A stretch of 27,869 nt of DNA from JBFEYJ01 sp041563315 (lineage in GTDB: Bacteria > Pseudomonadota > Gammaproteobacteria > Thiohalomonadales > Thiohalomonadaceae). Position 1 is the first letter of the stretch, and each line of letters opens with the position of its first letter. Both the position numbers and the translations under genes were made by a program. The notes under the pieces were generated by a model. It ran no database searches and had not been told where the DNA came from. It worked only from the letters and a program-made list of their open reading frames with translations. Below, in pieces: positions 1-7,491 of the stretch. Location of the stretch: contig JBFFNE010000031.1 in NCBI GenBank assembly GCA_041563315.1, positions 1 to 27,869 on the forward strand. The letters are read 5' to 3'.

Positions 1-31
1 CCCTATCGTGCCGCATTAATAGAATTTCAAC

Positions 32-51
32 AGCCTGCTCAAGGCTTTTTT
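32..51 (+). terminator. Rho-independent terminator at the uvrD 3' end
   Basis: A 5-bp stem (AGCCT 32-36, AGGCT 42-46) with a 5-nt loop is followed by six T residues (46-51). In plus orientation it is a classic intrinsic terminator for a gene to the left of the window that would converge on uvrD. Read on the minus strand the hairpin also follows the uvrD stop codon but lacks a good U-tract. Confidence 0.65.
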
Positions 52-2210
52 CACACCGCCTGCAGCTTGGCATAGGCCAGCACTAGCCACTTGCTGCCCA
101 CTTCGTCGAAGTTGACCTGCACTCGGGTCTGCGCGCCGCTGCCTTCACACTGTAGCACGGTGCCTAAGCCGAATTTGGGATGCGATACCTGCTGGCCGAG
201 CTGCAGGCCGCTATCGCTGTCTTGCGCCATTCCCGCCTGCTCACGGCGGAACACCGGCTGACTGACACTGCCGCGCATGCGCACCTCTTCGAGGAAATCA
301 GCCGGGATCTCACTGATAAAGCGCGAGGGGCGGGTGTATTTCTCATCGCCGTAAAGACGACGTACCTCGGCGTGAGTGATGTAGAGCTGCTTCATCGCCC
401 GGGTCATGCCCACATAGGCCAGGCGGCGCTCTTCTTCCAGCCGGCCCGCCTCGTCAATGGAGAGCTGGTGCGGGAACAGTCCCTCCTCCATGCCGACCAT
501 GAAGACCAGCGGGAACTCCAGCCCCTTAGCGGTGTGCAGGGTCATCAGCTGCACTGCATCCTCGTAGGCGTCGGCCTGACCCTCGCCCGCCTCCAGCGCG
601 GCGTGGGCGAGGAAGGCGGAGAGGTCGTCCAGCCCCTCATCGTCGTCATATTCAAACTGGCGTGCGGCGGAGACCAGCTCCTCCAGGTTCTCCACCCGGG
701 CGCGGCCCTTCTCGCCTTTTTCCTTGTTGAAGTGTTCGATGAGCCCGCTGTGCTGGATTACATGCTCGACCCGCTCATCCAGTGGCTGTTCCTCGGTCTC
801 ACGGGTGAGGCTGCCGATCAATTCGAGAAAGGCGGCAACGGCATTGGTGGCGCGAGCCGGCAGCACTTTTTCCGCCACGATCTCCGTTGCCGACTGCCAC
901 ATGGAAATACCGTTCGCCCGTGCCCGCTCACGTATCACCTCGACGGTACGGTTGCCGATGCCGCGGGTGGGGGTGTTGACCACCCGCTCAAAGGAGGGAT
1001 CGTCGCCCCGGTTAACCAGCAATTTGAGGTAGGCCAGTGCATCCTTGATCTCAGCGCGTTCGAAAAAGCGCAGGCCGCCATAGATGCGGTAGGGCATCTG
1101 CGCGTACATCAGCGCCTCCTCCAGTACCCGCGACTGGGCATTGGAGCGATAAAGGATCGCCGCCTCGTCACGACGGTTGCCAAGGCGCACCCAATCGGCG
1201 ATCTGCTCGACCACGAAACGGGCTTCGTCCAGTTCATTAAAGGCGGTGTAGAGCTTGATCGCTTCGCCCTTCTCGCCTTCAGTCCACAACTCCTTGCCTA
1301 GACGATCGGTGTTGTTGGCGATGAGCACGTTGGCGGCGGAGAGGATGGTTTCGGTGGAACGGTAGTTCTGCTCCAGACGGATCAGGTGCACGTCGGCCAA
1401 TTCTTTTTGGTACTTGTGGATGTTCTCCACTTTAGCGCCGCGCCAGCCGTAGATGGATTGGTCGTCGTCGCCAACCACGAACATCTCGCCACTGTCGCCA
1501 GCGAGCAGGCGCAGCCAAGCGTACTGGATGGCATTAGTGTCCTGAAACTCGTCGACCAGGATGTGGCGGAAGCGCTTGCGGTAGTGCGCCAGCACCTCGG
1601 GCTTGTCACGCAACAGCTCGTGGGCGCGCAGTAGCAGTTCGGCGAAATCGACCACGCCATTGCGCTCGCACGCCTCCTCGTAGGCGCGGTAGACCTTCAC
1701 CATATGCTCGGCGTGGTAATCACCATAGGTGTCGATGTGCGACGGGCGCAGCCCCTCGTCCTTCTTGCCGTTGATGTACCACTGGATCTGCTTGGGCGGC
1801 CACTGGTTCTCGTCCAGGTTCATCTCGCGCAACAGGCGGCGAATGAGGCGGTACTGGTCCTCGCTGTCAAGGATGGAGAAGGCCTGCGGCAGGCCGGCCT
1901 CCTGCCAATGGGCACGCAGCAGGCGGTGGGCGATGCCGTGAAAGGTGCCGACCCACATCCCCGAGGTAGGCATACCGAGCAGCCCTTCGATGCGACCGCG
2001 CATCTCCTTGGCCGCCTTGTTGGTGAAAGTCACCGCCAGGATGCCGTAGGCCGAGGCCTGGCCGGTGCGGATGAGGAAGGCGATGCGGTGGGTCAGCACG
2101 CGGGTTTTGCCGCTGCCGGCGCCGGCCAGGATCAACAGGTTGCCCGGCGGCGCACACACCGCCTCGCGCTGTGGTTCGTTCAGGTCATCGAGCAGATCGG
2201 AAATATCCAT
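51..2210 (-). CDS. uvrD: DNA helicase II UvrD
   Basis: This is a superfamily 1A 3'-5' DNA helicase that acts in nucleotide excision repair and methyl-directed mismatch repair. The 719 residues match the usual family length of about 720. Visible motifs in order are Walker A GAGSGKT (residues 30-36), DEFQDT (motif II, about 220), GDDDQSIYGWRGA (motif III, about 247), QNYRST (motif IV), TLHTAKGLEFP (motif V, about 558) and YVGMTRA (motif VI, about 600). The C-terminal stretch VSHPKFGLGTV is the Tudor-like domain that contacts RNA polymerase. The N-terminus MDISDLLDDLN aligns with known UvrD starts, which supports the ATG at 2210. The gene is divergent from the haemoglobin gene, with 112 bp between. 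Rep and PcrA are the close alternatives, but the start and the C-terminal domain favour UvrD. Confidence 0.95.
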   Translation of the reverse strand: MDISDLLDDLNEPQREAVCAPPGNLLILAGAGSGKTRVLTHRIAFLIRTGQASAYGILAVTFTNKAAKEMRGRIEGLLGMPTSGMWVGTFHGIAHRLLRAHWQEAGLPQAFSILDSEDQYRLIRRLLREMNLDENQWPPKQIQWYINGKKDEGLRPSHIDTYGDYHAEHMVKVYRAYEEACERNGVVDFAELLLRAHELLRDKPEVLAHYRKRFRHILVDEFQDTNAIQYAWLRLLAGDSGEMFVVGDDDQSIYGWRGAKVENIHKYQKELADVHLIRLEQNYRSTETILSAANVLIANNTDRLGKELWTEGEKGEAIKLYTAFNELDEARFVVEQIADWVRLGNRRDEAAILYRSNAQSRVLEEALMYAQMPYRIYGGLRFFERAEIKDALAYLKLLVNRGDDPSFERVVNTPTRGIGNRTVEVIRERARANGISMWQSATEIVAEKVLPARATNAVAAFLELIGSLTRETEEQPLDERVEHVIQHSGLIEHFNKEKGEKGRARVENLEELVSAARQFEYDDDEGLDDLSAFLAHAALEAGEGQADAYEDAVQLMTLHTAKGLEFPLVFMVGMEEGLFPHQLSIDEAGRLEEERRLAYVGMTRAMKQLYITHAEVRRLYGDEKYTRPSRFISEIPADFLEEVRMRGSVSQPVFRREQAGMAQDSDSGLQLGQQVSHPKFGLGTVLQCEGSGAQTRVQVNFDEVGSKWLVLAYAKLQAV

Positions 2211-2257
2211 CGGCCCATTCTACCAGAATGTCGGCACGACACGGCCCACCGCCTCGC

Positions 2258-2286
2258 TTTAGACCCACGGGGTATCGCGCTATAAT
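2258..2286 (+). promoter_or_regulatory. Sigma-70-type promoter of the truncated haemoglobin gene
   Basis: A perfect -10 box TATAAT lies at 2281-2286. A TTTAGA -35 box (four of six consensus positions) lies at 2258-2263, with an exact 17-bp spacer. The predicted start of transcription is near 2293, about 30 nt before the ATG at 2323. No clear Shine-Dalgarno sequence is visible in that short leader. Confidence 0.65.
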
Positions 2287-2322
2287 CCCCGCTTCTCCCT
2301 GAACCCGCACCCCGACAATCCC

Positions 2323-2712
2323 ATGAGCGAAAATCCCCACTACGAGCGCATCGGCGGCGAAGCCAAAATCCGCGAACTGGTCGAGCGCTTTTACGAGCTG
2401 ATGGACACCCTCCCGGAGACCCAACAGATCCGCCAGATGCATGCACGGGACCTGCGCGTCTCGAAAGAGAAGCTCTTCATGTTCCTCTCCGGCTGGCTCG
2501 GCGGCCCGCAGCTGTATATGGAAAAGTATGGCCATCCAAGACTCCGCCAGCGCCATATGCCGTTCGCTGTTGACAGCGCCGCACGCGATCAGTGGATGCG
2601 CTGCATGGTCCAGGCGATGGAGGATGTGGGCATCGAGGAGTCGATGCGCAAAGAACTGGAAGCGGCCTTCTGGAAGACCGCTGATTTCATGCGCAACCAG
2701 CCGGAGTCGTAG
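2323..2712 (+). CDS. Group II truncated haemoglobin
   Basis: This is a 129-residue haem protein of the truncated (2/2) globin family, group II (trHbO/YjbI-like). Such proteins bind O2, NO or related ligands in the cytoplasm and are linked to oxygen handling or nitrosative and oxidative stress. Family hallmarks are visible: an early aromatic pair F23-Y24 on helix B, the block FLSGWLGGPQLY (54-65), the proximal haem ligand H78 within RHMPF, and W91 at the G8 position within DQW, which is typical of groups II and III. The length is complete. It is a single gene with its own promoter, divergent from uvrD and followed by a REP-like palindrome. The physiological ligand cannot be told from sequence. 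Confidence 0.93.
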   Translation: MSENPHYERIGGEAKIRELVERFYELMDTLPETQQIRQMHARDLRVSKEKLFMFLSGWLGGPQLYMEKYGHPRLRQRHMPFAVDSAARDQWMRCMVQAMEDVGIEESMRKELEAAFWKTADFMRNQPES

Positions 2713-2720
2713 TTCAAGGT

Positions 2721-2789
2721 GTAGGAGCGGCATCTTGCCGCGACTGTCTGATGCGCCTCCGTTCGGTCGCGGCTGGAAGCCGCGCCTAC
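2721..2789. repeat. REP-like palindrome after the haemoglobin gene
   Basis: Two 24-nt arms (2721-2744 and 2766-2789) are inverted copies of each other with 20 of 24 positions matching and a 21-nt loop. The outer ends read GTAGGAG and GCCTAC. The same GTAGGAGC/GCTCCTAC end pattern recurs at 6795-6846, so this appears to be one family of dispersed extragenic palindromes. It lies 8 bp past the haemoglobin stop codon and may protect or terminate that transcript. Confidence 0.7.
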
Positions 2790-2890
2790 GTATCCCAACA
2801 CCTTATATTATGGTGGCGAGCGTCCCAGTCGCGCTTAGCGTTCTTGACCTTTTCTTCGGCGTTGAACATGCCACTTTAAACTTTCGCCGG

Positions 2891-2919
2891 TTGCAGGGCA
2901 GAGCCCGCCTATTTAGTAT
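2891..2919 (+). promoter_or_regulatory. Possible promoter of the hydrolase-thioredoxin pair
   Basis: TTGCAG (2891-2896) and TAGTAT (2914-2919) are separated by 17 bp and sit about 34 bp before the TTG start codon. Matches to consensus are only moderate (three and four of six), but nothing better lies in this gap. Confidence 0.35.
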
Positions 2920-2952
2920 GGGTTCACCGTCAGACGCGAAAGGAGTCCTACC

Positions 2953-3720
2953 TTGCCACCGCTGCTCATTCTCGCCATGTTCTGCCTTGCCCTCCTCTCG
3001 CCGGCCCTCCACGCCGAGGCGCAGCACGACTCGGTGATACTTGGCGACGGGCTTGAAATGGATCTGCGCTACTTCACCGCCGAGGGCGATACGCTATTGC
3101 TTGGTTTTCCCTGTGATCAGGGTACTGGACGAGCCGAGGCGGCGGCTGGTGAGGTCCTCGCCCAGCGAGGCATTGAGGTCTGGCTCGCCGACCTGCTCGG
3201 CGCCCATTTCCTGCCCATCGCCCCCAGCAGCATGCGATCGCTGAAGGGCGGTGAAGTTGCCCAACTCATTGCGCATACTGTGTCACAGAATGACAAGAGG
3301 GTTGTGCTCACTGCCAGCGGCTATGGGGCGATTCCCGCCCTGCGCGGTGCCCACCTCTGGCATCAACAACACCCGGACGACAAACGCCTGGTCGGTGCCA
3401 TTCTCTTTTTCCCCATGCTCACCGCCCATGACCCGGAACCGGGAAATCCAGTGGAATATCTTGAGGTGGTGCACGATACGCGCCTGCCGATTGTTATCAT
3501 GCAACCGGGTAATACGCCGACCCGATTTTGGGTAAAAAAACTGCAACGGACTCTGGAAAAGGGCGGCAGCAAAGTGCATGTGGAGCTCCTGCCCGACGTG
3601 CGCACCCAGTTCTACTCCCGCCCCGACGCCACGGCCGCCGAAAGAGCCATGGCTCAGCGCCTACCTGAGCTGGTTGAGCAGGCACTGGAAAAATTACGTA
3701 ACCTGGAGACCACGCAATGA
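2953..3720 (+). CDS. Exported alpha/beta-hydrolase-like protein, TTG start
   Basis: This 255-residue protein begins with an N-terminal signal peptide (about residues 1-22, hydrophobic, ending near LHAEA). The rest resembles an alpha/beta-hydrolase fold: repeated strand-like segments (TLLLGFPCD, RVVLTASGYGAIPAL, LVGAILFFPML, LPIVIMQPG) in the usual order. A Ser sits in TASGYG at the nucleophile-elbow position, although the canonical GxSxG pattern is not kept. H or D triad partners cannot be fixed from sequence. The start is TTG at 2953, because AAAGGAG (2939-2945) lies 7 nt upstream and no ATG is suitably placed. Its stop overlaps the start of the thioredoxin gene (ATGA, 3717-3720), so the two are co-translated and probably work together in the periplasm. 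The substrate is unknown. Confidence 0.6.
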   Translation: MPPLLILAMFCLALLSPALHAEAQHDSVILGDGLEMDLRYFTAEGDTLLLGFPCDQGTGRAEAAAGEVLAQRGIEVWLADLLGAHFLPIAPSSMRSLKGGEVAQLIAHTVSQNDKRVVLTASGYGAIPALRGAHLWHQQHPDDKRLVGAILFFPMLTAHDPEPGNPVEYLEVVHDTRLPIVIMQPGNTPTRFWVKKLQRTLEKGGSKVHVELLPDVRTQFYSRPDATAAERAMAQRLPELVEQALEKLRNLETTQ

Positions 3721-4214
3721 AAAAGGTTTTGTTGTTAACACTGTTTCTGATAGTCGGTCCGGTCCAGGCCAAAGACCTCAAGCCCTATGAGGGAGCCGCC
3801 CTGCCTGACTTTTCCCTCAGCGACATGCAGGGAAAGCGCCATACCCTGAGCGACTACCGAGGCCAGGTGGTGATGCTCAATTTCTGGGCGACCTATTGCG
3901 GTCCCTGCATCAAGGAAATGCCCTCGATGCAACGGCTCAAGGAGAAGATGGCCGGCAAGCCCTTCGCCATCCTTGCGGTGGACATGGCCGAAGAAAAAGA
4001 AGATGTCGCCACCTTCCTTAGCAGGCACAAGATCAAGGTCGACTTCCCCTTGCTGCTCGATCCGGAAGGGGCGGTGGTCGAACAGTGGATGATCAGTGCG
4101 GTGCCCACCACCTTCATTCTCGACAAGGCGAGCAAGATTCGCTACGCACTCTATGGCGGGCTGGAGTGGGATAACGCCGAGGTGATTGAAACCCTCGAGG
4201 GGTTGATGAAGTAA
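3717..4214 (+). CDS. TlpA/ResA-type periplasmic thioredoxin
   Basis: This is a 165-residue thiol-disulphide oxidoreductase of the TlpA/ResA/AhpC-TSA-like group. It has a short signal peptide (MKKVLLLTLFLIVGPVQA, 1-18) and a thioredoxin fold with active site FWATYCGPC (cysteines 61 and 64). The usual Trp before the first Cys is replaced by Tyr. The cis-proline segment SAVPTTFILD lies near residue 130. Family members reduce periplasmic disulphides, for example in cytochrome c maturation. No haem-lyase or cytochrome genes are nearby, so the target is not evident. It is translationally coupled to the upstream hydrolase-like gene by a 4-nt ATGA overlap. Confidence 0.88.
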   Translation: MKKVLLLTLFLIVGPVQAKDLKPYEGAALPDFSLSDMQGKRHTLSDYRGQVVMLNFWATYCGPCIKEMPSMQRLKEKMAGKPFAILAVDMAEEKEDVATFLSRHKIKVDFPLLLDPEGAVVEQWMISAVPTTFILDKASKIRYALYGGLEWDNAEVIETLEGLMK

Positions 4215-4320
4215 CGCTGCGCAACGCAGAGCGTCGCCGCGGCATTCCCACGCGGAGCGCGGGAATGATAAAACCCACGCTCTGCGTGGGGGCGTGCGGC
4301 TGGGACGCTCTACGTCCCGA
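4215..4320. repeat. Cluster of three tandem hairpins between convergent genes
   Basis: The gap between the convergent thioredoxin and sbcB genes holds three successive palindromes. One has arms 4243-4253 and 4257-4267 with one mismatch. The second is CCCACGC-TCT-GCGTGGG at 4274-4290. The third is GGGACG/CGTCCC at 4302-4307 and 4313-4318. The motif ACGCTCT or CTCTGCGT recurs in them, so they look like related dispersed repeat units. They are well placed to act as a bidirectional transcription stop. No T-run follows any of them. Confidence 0.65.
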
Positions 4321-4322
4321 TG

Positions 4323-5774
4323 CTAGCCACCGATATACGCCTGCAACTCCCGCCCGAAACTCTCCACCTCGGCGAGAATCTGCTGCCCACGCTCATCCGG
4401 CGCCTCTTCGACTCGAATGCGTTCGATTTCGGTGAAGAACTCAGTGAAGGTGCGGTTCCCAGCCTCGCCTTCGAGAAGACGGTGGCGGCAGTGCTCCATC
4501 CACTGCGCCTGCTCTTCGGCGTTGAGGGTTTCCGGGTAGTTTCGGGCGCGAAACCGAAACAACATTTCCGGTAGCCGCTTGTCTTCGAACACCCAGCTCT
4601 GGGTGCTAAGTTCTTCCGCCGCGGTGTCGTGTACTTGCTGCATCTTGCGTTTATCTGCGTCGCTAAAAAAGCCACCACCATAGAGCATCAGATCGGTGTC
4701 ACTCTGCGGTGCGAACTCCTGTGGTGCAAATACCTTAGCCAGTTTCTCGGTGATTGGTTTTCTCGCTGCCAGTAGTGCCTGGCGATTTTGCTGACAGCGC
4801 ACCAGGTCAATATTGAGTCGCTTGGCCGTCTCGCCGGTGAGGGTACTGAGTGGCGCGATCACCGGACATTTATTGATCAGGATCTGTTTAAGTGCCGGGC
4901 GCTCTACCCCTTCGGGCAATTCTGCGGTGGGGGTGTAGAGTCGCTCACGCAACTTCTTATGGCCCAGCTCCAACAACAGCGACGGATCCTGTGACAGGTC
5001 GAAAACGATAATACTGTTCTTGTTTACCGGATGTGGTGCCACCGGCACCACAAGTCGTGTATTGCCATGGTCGCTGCCGTACATCCCCGAGGTGTGAAGC
5101 AGCGGCGACATATCCTTGAGATCAATATATTTCAGCACCTCTTTTTTGCGTCGCAGCTTGTAGCAAAAGTCGTAGAGCTTCGGCTGCTTTTCCTTGATCA
5201 ATTTCGCCAGTGCTATGGTGGCATAAACATCAGACAGCGCATCATGCGCCTGTTCATGTCCAATCCCGTTCGCTGCAGTCAACTCCTCCAGCTTGAAACT
5301 GCTGCGCTCAACATCTTCACGCTGTGGCCAGATTATTCCTTCCGGGCGGAGGTCACGGCAGGCACGCACCATGTCAATGATGTCCCAACGGGAATTACCA
5401 TTTTGCCATTCACGCGCATAGGGATCGTAGAGATTGCGGTAGAGGGTATGGCGCGTCACCTCGTCGTCGAAGCGCAGCGAGTTATAGCCGACACCGCAGG
5501 TCCCGGGTTCTGACAGCTCCTTGTGGATACGGGCGATGAACTCGTCCTCCGGCATCCCCTGCGCCAGCGCCTGCTGGGGTGTGATCCCGGTGATCAGGCA
5601 CGACACCGGATGGGGTAGGGTATCGGGGGCGGGGCAGGCAAAGATGTTGAGCGGCTCACCGATGATATTCAGATCCTCATCGGTGCGCACGCCGGCGAAT
5701 TGCACGGGGCGGTCCCGCAAGGTATCGATACCGAAGGTTTCGTAGTCGTGCCAGTAAAGTGTGTTATCTGCCAT
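4323..5774 (-). CDS. sbcB: Exodeoxyribonuclease I
   Basis: This is the single-strand-specific 3'-5' exonuclease (ExoI), used in mismatch repair and in trimming recombination intermediates. The 483 residues are close to the E. coli enzyme length. It begins with the DEDD exonuclease motif WHDYETFG (D10, E12). Later come a central AHDALSDVYATIALA (ExoIII-type motif with H and D, near residue 180) and C-terminal regions typical of ExoI rather than of DnaQ. The ATG at 5774 lies 2 bp after the hemF stop, and GAGGAAT upstream serves as its ribosome binding site. It therefore ends the tsaC-hemF-sbcB side of the minus-strand cluster. Confidence 0.94.
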   Translation of the reverse strand: MADNTLYWHDYETFGIDTLRDRPVQFAGVRTDEDLNIIGEPLNIFACPAPDTLPHPVSCLITGITPQQALAQGMPEDEFIARIHKELSEPGTCGVGYNSLRFDDEVTRHTLYRNLYDPYAREWQNGNSRWDIIDMVRACRDLRPEGIIWPQREDVERSSFKLEELTAANGIGHEQAHDALSDVYATIALAKLIKEKQPKLYDFCYKLRRKKEVLKYIDLKDMSPLLHTSGMYGSDHGNTRLVVPVAPHPVNKNSIIVFDLSQDPSLLLELGHKKLRERLYTPTAELPEGVERPALKQILINKCPVIAPLSTLTGETAKRLNIDLVRCQQNRQALLAARKPITEKLAKVFAPQEFAPQSDTDLMLYGGGFFSDADKRKMQQVHDTAAEELSTQSWVFEDKRLPEMLFRFRARNYPETLNAEEQAQWMEHCRHRLLEGEAGNRTFTEFFTEIERIRVEEAPDERGQQILAEVESFGRELQAYIGG

Positions 5775-5776
5775 GG

Positions 5777-6712
5777 CTATTCCTCTTCAAGCCAGTCCCT
5801 CGGCCTGAGGTAGTTTTCGTAAAGATCCGCTTCGGGTGTTCCCGCTTCCGGCGACCAGTTATAGCGCCACTTCACCAGTGGCGGCAGGGACATCAGGATC
5901 GATTCGGTGCGTCCGCCCGACTGCAGGCCGAACAGGGTGCCACGGTCGAAGACCAGATTAAATTCCACGTAGCGACCACGACGATAAAGTTGGAAATCAC
6001 GCTCCCGCTCACCGTACGGCGCTTCCTTACGCTTTGCCACGATCGGTGTATAGGCCGCGATATAGGCATCGCCGACACTGCGTAAAAAAGCAAAACATGA
6101 ATCGAAATCCCCTTCGTTCAGGTCATCAAAAAAGAGGCCGCCGACACCGCGCGTCTCTTCACGGTGTTTAAGATAAAAATACTCGTCACACCATTTTTTA
6201 TATTTCGGATAAGTCTCCTCACCAAAGGACATGCAGGCCGCCTTTGCCGTTTTGTGCCAGGCAATGACATCCTCATGGAAAGGATAATAAGGAGTCAAAT
6301 CAAAACCGCCGCCGAACCACCATACCGGTGCTTCGCCCTCTTTCTCTGCGACGAACAGACGTACATTGGCGTGGGAGGTGGGCACGTAGGGGTTACGTGG
6401 GTGAATGACCAGCGACACGCCCAGCGCCTGAAACGATCGCCCTGCCAGTTCCGGGCGATGCGCACTCGCCGAAGGCGGCAGCTTCTCACCGCGCACGTGT
6501 GAGAAGTTGATCCCCGCCTGCTCGAACACCTTGCCCTCGCTCATCAAGCGCACGATGCCGCCGCCGGTGAGCCCCTTCTCCGCCTCGTGCGGGCGCTGCC
6601 ATTCATCGCGAATGAACGTGCCCTCGCCGTCCTCCGCCTCCAGCGCCTCGACGATGCGCTGCTGCAATGACAGCAAGTAGGCTTTTACTGACTCGACATC
6701 GATGTTGCTCAT
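5777..6712 (-). CDS. hemF: Oxygen-dependent coproporphyrinogen III oxidase
   Basis: This enzyme performs the aerobic oxidative decarboxylation of coproporphyrinogen III to protoporphyrinogen IX in haem synthesis. It is a cytoplasmic homodimer. The 311 residues match the family (about 300). Diagnostic stretches include the block RNPYVPTSHANVR (about 104-116, with the catalytic-region His), FGGGFDLTPYYP, the His-containing FYLKHREETRGVGGLFFDDL, and the C-terminal LMSLPPLVKWRYNW. The ATG at 6712 has AGGG 8 nt upstream. It is separated from tsaC by an inverted-repeat element, so transcription may be reset there. It overlaps nothing and is followed after 2 bp by sbcB. Confidence 0.97.
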   Translation of the reverse strand: MSNIDVESVKAYLLSLQQRIVEALEAEDGEGTFIRDEWQRPHEAEKGLTGGGIVRLMSEGKVFEQAGINFSHVRGEKLPPSASAHRPELAGRSFQALGVSLVIHPRNPYVPTSHANVRLFVAEKEGEAPVWWFGGGFDLTPYYPFHEDVIAWHKTAKAACMSFGEETYPKYKKWCDEYFYLKHREETRGVGGLFFDDLNEGDFDSCFAFLRSVGDAYIAAYTPIVAKRKEAPYGERERDFQLYRRGRYVEFNLVFDRGTLFGLQSGGRTESILMSLPPLVKWRYNWSPEAGTPEADLYENYLRPRDWLEEE

Positions 6713-6732
6713 TTTATAAACCCTATTGGATG

Positions 6733-6919
6733 TTCACCGCAAAGACGCCATGGGCGCAAACGGAGATGATGCCGAAACCGAACGTGACGCTGACGTAGGA
6801 GCCCAGTCCTCTGTGCGAACATTCGCCGAAGGGACTCGGCTCCTACATAAAGCCACTGCCCCACATCACCTCCAACTCTTGCCGAACAAACTTTGCGCAC
6901 TCTGCGTCTTTGCGGTGAA
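6733..6919. mobile_element. MITE-like inverted-repeat element with a nested REP palindrome
   Basis: Perfect 16-bp terminal inverted repeats (TTCACCGCAAAGACGC at 6733-6748 and its complement at 6904-6919) extend imperfectly to about 28 bp per arm. They enclose a second palindrome with 15-nt arms at 6795-6809 and 6832-6846 (one mismatch, ends GTAGGAG/CTCCTAC). The whole unit is 187 bp, has no coding capacity and lies between tsaC and hemF. Part of the arm (GCAAAGACGC) recurs at about 24428, which suggests a dispersed family. Whether it is mobilised or only structural is not known. Confidence 0.6.
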
Positions 6920-6927
6920 TCATCATC

Positions 6928-7485
6928 TCAACCGGCCCGCACGATGCGCCCGGTTTGTGCATCACGAATCTCGGTCGGTTGTGCCAGGTCGCCGAGTGCG
7001 CCATGCAGGATGTAATCCACCCGCTGACCCAGCTCCCGCTGCACCGTCAATGCCGTGCGCGCCGGCTCGTGCCCGGCGAGGTTGGCACTGGTCGAAACGA
7101 TGGGCCCATGGAAAGCCTCACACAGCGCCGCTGCCAGCGGGTGGGCCGTCACCCGCACCGCCAGTGTCCGGTACTCACCACGCAGCCACCAGGGAACCTC
7201 GGGCCGTGCCGGTAGTAACCAGGTCACTGGGCCCGGCCAGGTGGCGCGCACCTTGTCCTCAATGTCTGGTGCTAGCGGCAATAAAAAAGGTTCGAGTTGC
7301 GCCGGCTCAGAGGCGATCAAAATCATCCCCTTTTGCCAGGACCGCTGCTTGATCGCCAGCAGCCGCATCACCGCCTCGGGATTCAGGGGGTCGCAACCGA
7401 GTCCATAGACTGCCTCGGTGGGATAGGCAACGATACCCCCCGCCTGCAGTTTGCGGCGGGCAGTACGCAGATGAAAGGCACTCAC
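6928..7485 (-). CDS. tsaC: L-threonylcarbamoyladenylate synthase TsaC (YrdC/Sua5 family)
   Basis: This enzyme makes threonylcarbamoyl-AMP from threonine, bicarbonate and ATP for the t6A37 modification of ANN-decoding tRNAs. The 185 residues are the short TsaC form without the Sua5 C-terminal domain. Family signatures visible are GGIVAYPTEAVYGLGCDP (about 17-34), KQRSWQKGMIL (about 54-64), TWPGPVTWLLPA, the basic AVRVTAHP, and the STSANLAG motif (about 132-139). The start is GTG at 7485, only 6 nt after the purE stop. No better start exists and no clear ribosome binding site is seen, so it is probably translated by coupling to purE. Confidence 0.93.
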   Translation of the reverse strand: MSAFHLRTARRKLQAGGIVAYPTEAVYGLGCDPLNPEAVMRLLAIKQRSWQKGMILIASEPAQLEPFLLPLAPDIEDKVRATWPGPVTWLLPARPEVPWWLRGEYRTLAVRVTAHPLAAALCEAFHGPIVSTSANLAGHEPARTALTVQRELGQRVDYILHGALGDLAQPTEIRDAQTGRIVRAG

Positions 7486-7491
7486 GGCGCT

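Noticed and set aside
180..1301. A 373-codon plus-strand ORF opposite uvrD
   Set aside because: It is antisense to strong UvrD coding sequence, its translation has no recognisable domain, and it has no start context. It is a high-GC shadow frame.
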